From assembly GCA_020650975.1 (NCBI GenBank), contig JAIPMN010186978.1, positions 1 through 22,620 on the forward strand: 22,620 nt of DNA, in the 5' to 3' direction. The DNA is from Apostichopus californicus. Lineage: Eukaryota > Echinodermata > Holothuroidea > Aspidochirotida > Stichopodidae. Below, one piece after another: positions 20,441 through 22,620 of this stretch (position 1 is the first letter of the stretch; every line of letters starts with the position of its first letter). A model generated the notes under the pieces. That model made no database searches. It worked only from the letters and a program-made list of their open reading frames with translations, and was not told the origin of the DNA. The translations under genes were made by a program, and so were the position numbers.

Positions 20441-20595
20441 CAGTACCGCTCACGTATAACTGGACATGTGTATGCTCACAGAATCGTATAAAAACGTATA
20501 AACAAGTACACTCGCGTATAAACTCATTGACAAACAAATTGCCGCGTAGACGCCGCGTAGACACCCGTATAATCCCTCTACGAGTTTATACGCAG
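20441..20595 (+). repeat. CGTATA-rich possible left end of a DNA transposon
   Basis: After a TA at 20439-20440 comes CAGTACCGCTCACGTATAAC, resembling the CAGT-starting ends of Tc1/mariner/pogo-type elements, which insert at TA. The motif CGTATA follows at 20453, 20485, 20495, 20515 and 20566, and inverted at 20587-20592. An 11-bp direct repeat (GCCGCGTAGAC twice) is at 20541-20562. No right end matching CAGTACCGCTC in reverse was found in the window, so the call is tentative. Confidence 0.4.
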
Positions 20596-22103
20596 GAATA
20601 TTGTGCTCAATGAATAGGTATTAAAGTCACCGAAAGAATTAGTGAGATGTTTGAAACAGTCGTTCCTTACATCGTAGTTTAAGTTGTGATATTCACCTTT
20701 AGTGTTCACCTAAAGTGTTTGATGGCATAGAATGTTTTTCGTTAATTGGGTTTCTATTCAGTGTTTGTTTTCCCGATTTTTTTTCAGTTTTAGAGGTTAT
20801 GTTCCATGGAGAATTAGTTTACCTTGAAAAGTTGGCAACATTTTGAAGACATAATAAAGTATTACGAAGCGTTTCTTGTGTCAATTTTCTATATAATTTA
20901 CCGTTGGTTCCAACAGAATGAAAAAAAAATTCCACGCAACAACTTTGAAGCAGGTCCGGTTAAAAACAAAACATGTTTTTCGTCCGCGCAAGGGACCTCC
21001 TTTTTCCTGATTCCCAGGGTGTCTATTCGGATTACAAGCAATCTAAACTATCATTAAATAATATTTTGTAAAGGAAGCCACATATTCCAAACTAGTATTA
21101 ACGCAATGAAAAGAAGAAAAAATTGCCGTTTTTTTTCAGATTTAGTACGAGAAACATATATTTTATTTGAAAAAAAGAACAACTTTCGTTAATGTGGTTA
21201 AGTTAATATTTTCCTACCCTAGCTATAGAAACACCTCGGCGCCCAGATGGCGGGAAAATGTACTATCATGTGCAATTTGTTGTGTCGTTCCCATGGTGAA
21301 TTGAACTTGGGCAAGTTCGAATGTCGATGACCTATTTATGTTCCGTGACTAAGGTCAATGGGAATTATGTGTGTAAAAAATCGGGTCTTTCCACATGTTA
21401 TATATATATAGAAGTTTCACGTAAGCGGAGCGAAATTCTGGAGGCTCGTTGATTGTGAGGAAGCACTTACCCCAGCCTCAATATTTGTGGAAAAAAATCG
21501 TAAGGTTTTTCTTCAGAAAATATTTTTGACTAGGCCTAATTGGAATCTCAATGTATAAAGAAGTACTGGGTCTAACCAAAACCTTATCATTGCATTTTGG
21601 GGGAAGTCAGATGTTCAAGTTCAAAATATTGTTTTTTCAATAAAAGGTTATCGTGGTTTTCTTGCGAGGTGTAAACGGCGTAACTTTTGATGAAGGCTAA
21701 GAGGTAGGATAGGCCAAGGCCTACCTAGTTCTCATTAATTGTTACCTACATTCAATATAATGCCCAATGGGAGGAACTCGTATAAATAGTAACAGACTGT
21801 TGCACATTGTAATTAATAAAGTTTCCTTGCTGAAGTTTTCCTGCACTGATTGTATCGATCGTTTGTGCTACTAGTAGCGCTGTTTTCTTTGTTACTCTTA
21901 TTCTTAACGGCTTAAGTATGTGCTAACTCTGTGGTTGAATATTTTGGAAAGGCTTAGGAGACATTACTTGATGTTGAGTTTACCAACTCTTTTCTTCATG
22001 ACAGTTTATTCTAACCCATAGAAGCTCTGCTATATAAAGCGGCTGAGAATACCCTACGATTACAGATTATACGAGATTGTACGTCTTTATGCGCGTATAA
22101 TCC
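20596..22103. other. AT-rich region without recognised gene
   Basis: No frame shows a known domain; the plus frame 20824-21057 looks like chance. A TATAAATAG at 21781-21789, followed by AATAAA at 21815-21820, is an arrangement seen in LTRs and could mark an old solo LTR. A second TATATAAAG lies at 22031-22039. CGTATA occurs inverted at 22068-22073 and forward at 22094-22099, echoing the cluster at 20453-20592. Confidence 0.4.
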
Positions 22104-22247
22104 TGTAGTGTACTAAGGTCATTGTTGTATGGCGCCCTCTAGTAAAAAGGGGGTACTGCCTATGTAAATAAACCGATAGCTACCAAAGTTCAATCTGGCG
22201 TCTGAATCTTATTCAATCACCTTGAATCCGACCAGGAGGATTCTACA
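22104..22247 (+). repeat. 5' LTR of Gypsy element, 144 bp
   Basis: It begins TGTAGTGTAC and ends GGATTCTACA, so the ends carry TGTAG and CTACA as a perfect 5-bp inverted pair, the normal TG...CA form. ATGTAAATAAA inside can serve as polyadenylation signal. At 144 bp it is short, as in Mag-type Gypsy elements. The right limit is fixed by the primer-binding site that follows. Confidence 0.75.
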
Positions 22248-22262
22248 TCTGGCGACGAGGAT
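22248..22262 (+). other. Primer-binding site of Gypsy element
   Basis: TCTGGCGACGAGGAT directly follows the LTR. TGGCG(A)CGAGGAT is the common start of Gypsy primer-binding sites, where a host tRNA 3' end anneals to prime reverse transcription. The tRNA was not identified. Confidence 0.7.
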
Positions 22263-22301
22263 AATTAAAAGTTTAATCTTGAAAATCGGAAGAAAAAAAA
22301 C

Positions 22302-22620
22302 ATGGCAGTTAACTTAAATGTTGAACATATTCCGCAATTTGACATAGCGGGGGATGTGACTAGCCTTGCACCAAGATGGCAGAGGTGGAAACGTGCGTTT
22401 GAATTCTACTTAGTCAGCAAAGGAGTCTGCGAAGATATACAGAAACGAGCTTTGCTGTTACATTCTGCCGGAATGGCGGTGCAGGATATTTTCGAAACCT
22501 TAGAGGATCCTGGGGTAACGGGAACGGACACGGCGGGGGAATACGAAAAGGCTATGAGGACCCTGGATGCACATTTCAAACCTCAAATGAACGTCCCCTA
22601 CGAACGCCATGTGTTTCGTC
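22302..22620 (+). CDS. gag: gag of Gypsy retrotransposon, N-terminal part
   Basis: Starting at the first ATG after the primer-binding site, 106 codons are open to the window edge. The translation starts MAVNLNVEHIPQFD and contains WQRWKRAFEFYLVSKGV, QKRALLLHSAGMAVQDIF and LDAHFKPQMNVPYERHVF. This is the usual start of Gypsy Gag proteins in invertebrates, where W..W...FE.YL and HF.P..N...ER..F are recurring. Gag builds the virus-like particle. The frame is cut by the window edge; the visible part looks intact. Confidence 0.88.
   Translation, partial: MAVNLNVEHIPQFDIAGDVTSLAPRWQRWKRAFEFYLVSKGVCEDIQKRALLLHSAGMAVQDIFETLEDPGVTGTDTAGEYEKAMRTLDAHFKPQMNVPYERHVFR

Larger units (their letters stand above)
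22104..22620 (+). mobile_element. Gypsy (Mag-like) LTR retrotransposon, 5' part, cut by window edge
   Basis: A short 5' LTR, a primer-binding site and the start of gag lie in the expected order. The element looks whole in the part that can be seen, with no break, which suggests a fairly young copy; its pol region and 3' LTR are beyond the window. It inserted next to CGTATAATCC, possibly within an older element. Assignment to a Gypsy lineage rests on the gag sequence and small LTR; the exact clade is an inference. Confidence 0.85.

Noticed and set aside
1-22620. tRNA, rRNA, CRISPR, bacterial operon features
   Set aside because: None seen; intron structure and repeats show an animal genome.

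Overview
The window looks like AT-rich, intron-rich DNA from an invertebrate animal. Coding sequence is cut into short exons with GT/AG introns of 0.4-5.5 kb. The introns carry a CR1/L2-like LINE fragment and repeat arrays, and a Mag-like Gypsy LTR element begins at the right edge. An echinoderm or another invertebrate deuterostome seems most likely from the repeat style and the abundance of death domains, but this is an impression and no species can be named.

One host gene fills most of the window on the minus strand, with ten exons between 19004 and 387. Read 5' to 3', four exons at 19004-18655, 13110-12850, 12391-12125 and 11410-11150 each encode a death-domain-like module. Six more exons, 10246-9994 down to 633-387, encode the ubiquitin-specific protease domain of CYLD, with its zinc-binding B-box-like insert and all three catalytic residues. 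Splice phases agree at every junction, giving about 722 residues in one continuous frame. The 5' end of the gene was not found: the first visible exon starts in the middle of a codon. The last exon(s) lie beyond the left edge. The main result is this architecture. Vertebrate CYLD has CAP-Gly domains ahead of the protease, whereas here tandem death domains are spliced directly onto the catalytic exon. This suggests a deubiquitinase brought by its own death domains to death-domain signalling complexes of the innate immune or cell-death type.

The introns hold old mobile DNA. Intron 5284-9993 has an array of roughly 150-bp repeats (about 5650-6990) and a 5'-truncated LINE (about 8126-8905). Intron 13111-18654 has a second copy of the array (15966-16340), whose end shares an 18-bp tail motif with the LINE, and a GC-richer insert (about 16790-17570). 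Intron 10247-11149 holds a decayed duplicate of the start of the catalytic exon. Intron 4622-5124 holds a 64-bp tandem duplication.

Right of 19004 no exon could be supported. From 20441 there is a possible DNA-transposon left end with a cluster of CGTATA motifs, then about 1.5 kb of unassigned AT-rich DNA. At 22104-22620 lie the short 5' LTR, primer-binding site and beginning of gag of a Gypsy retrotransposon that runs off the right edge.
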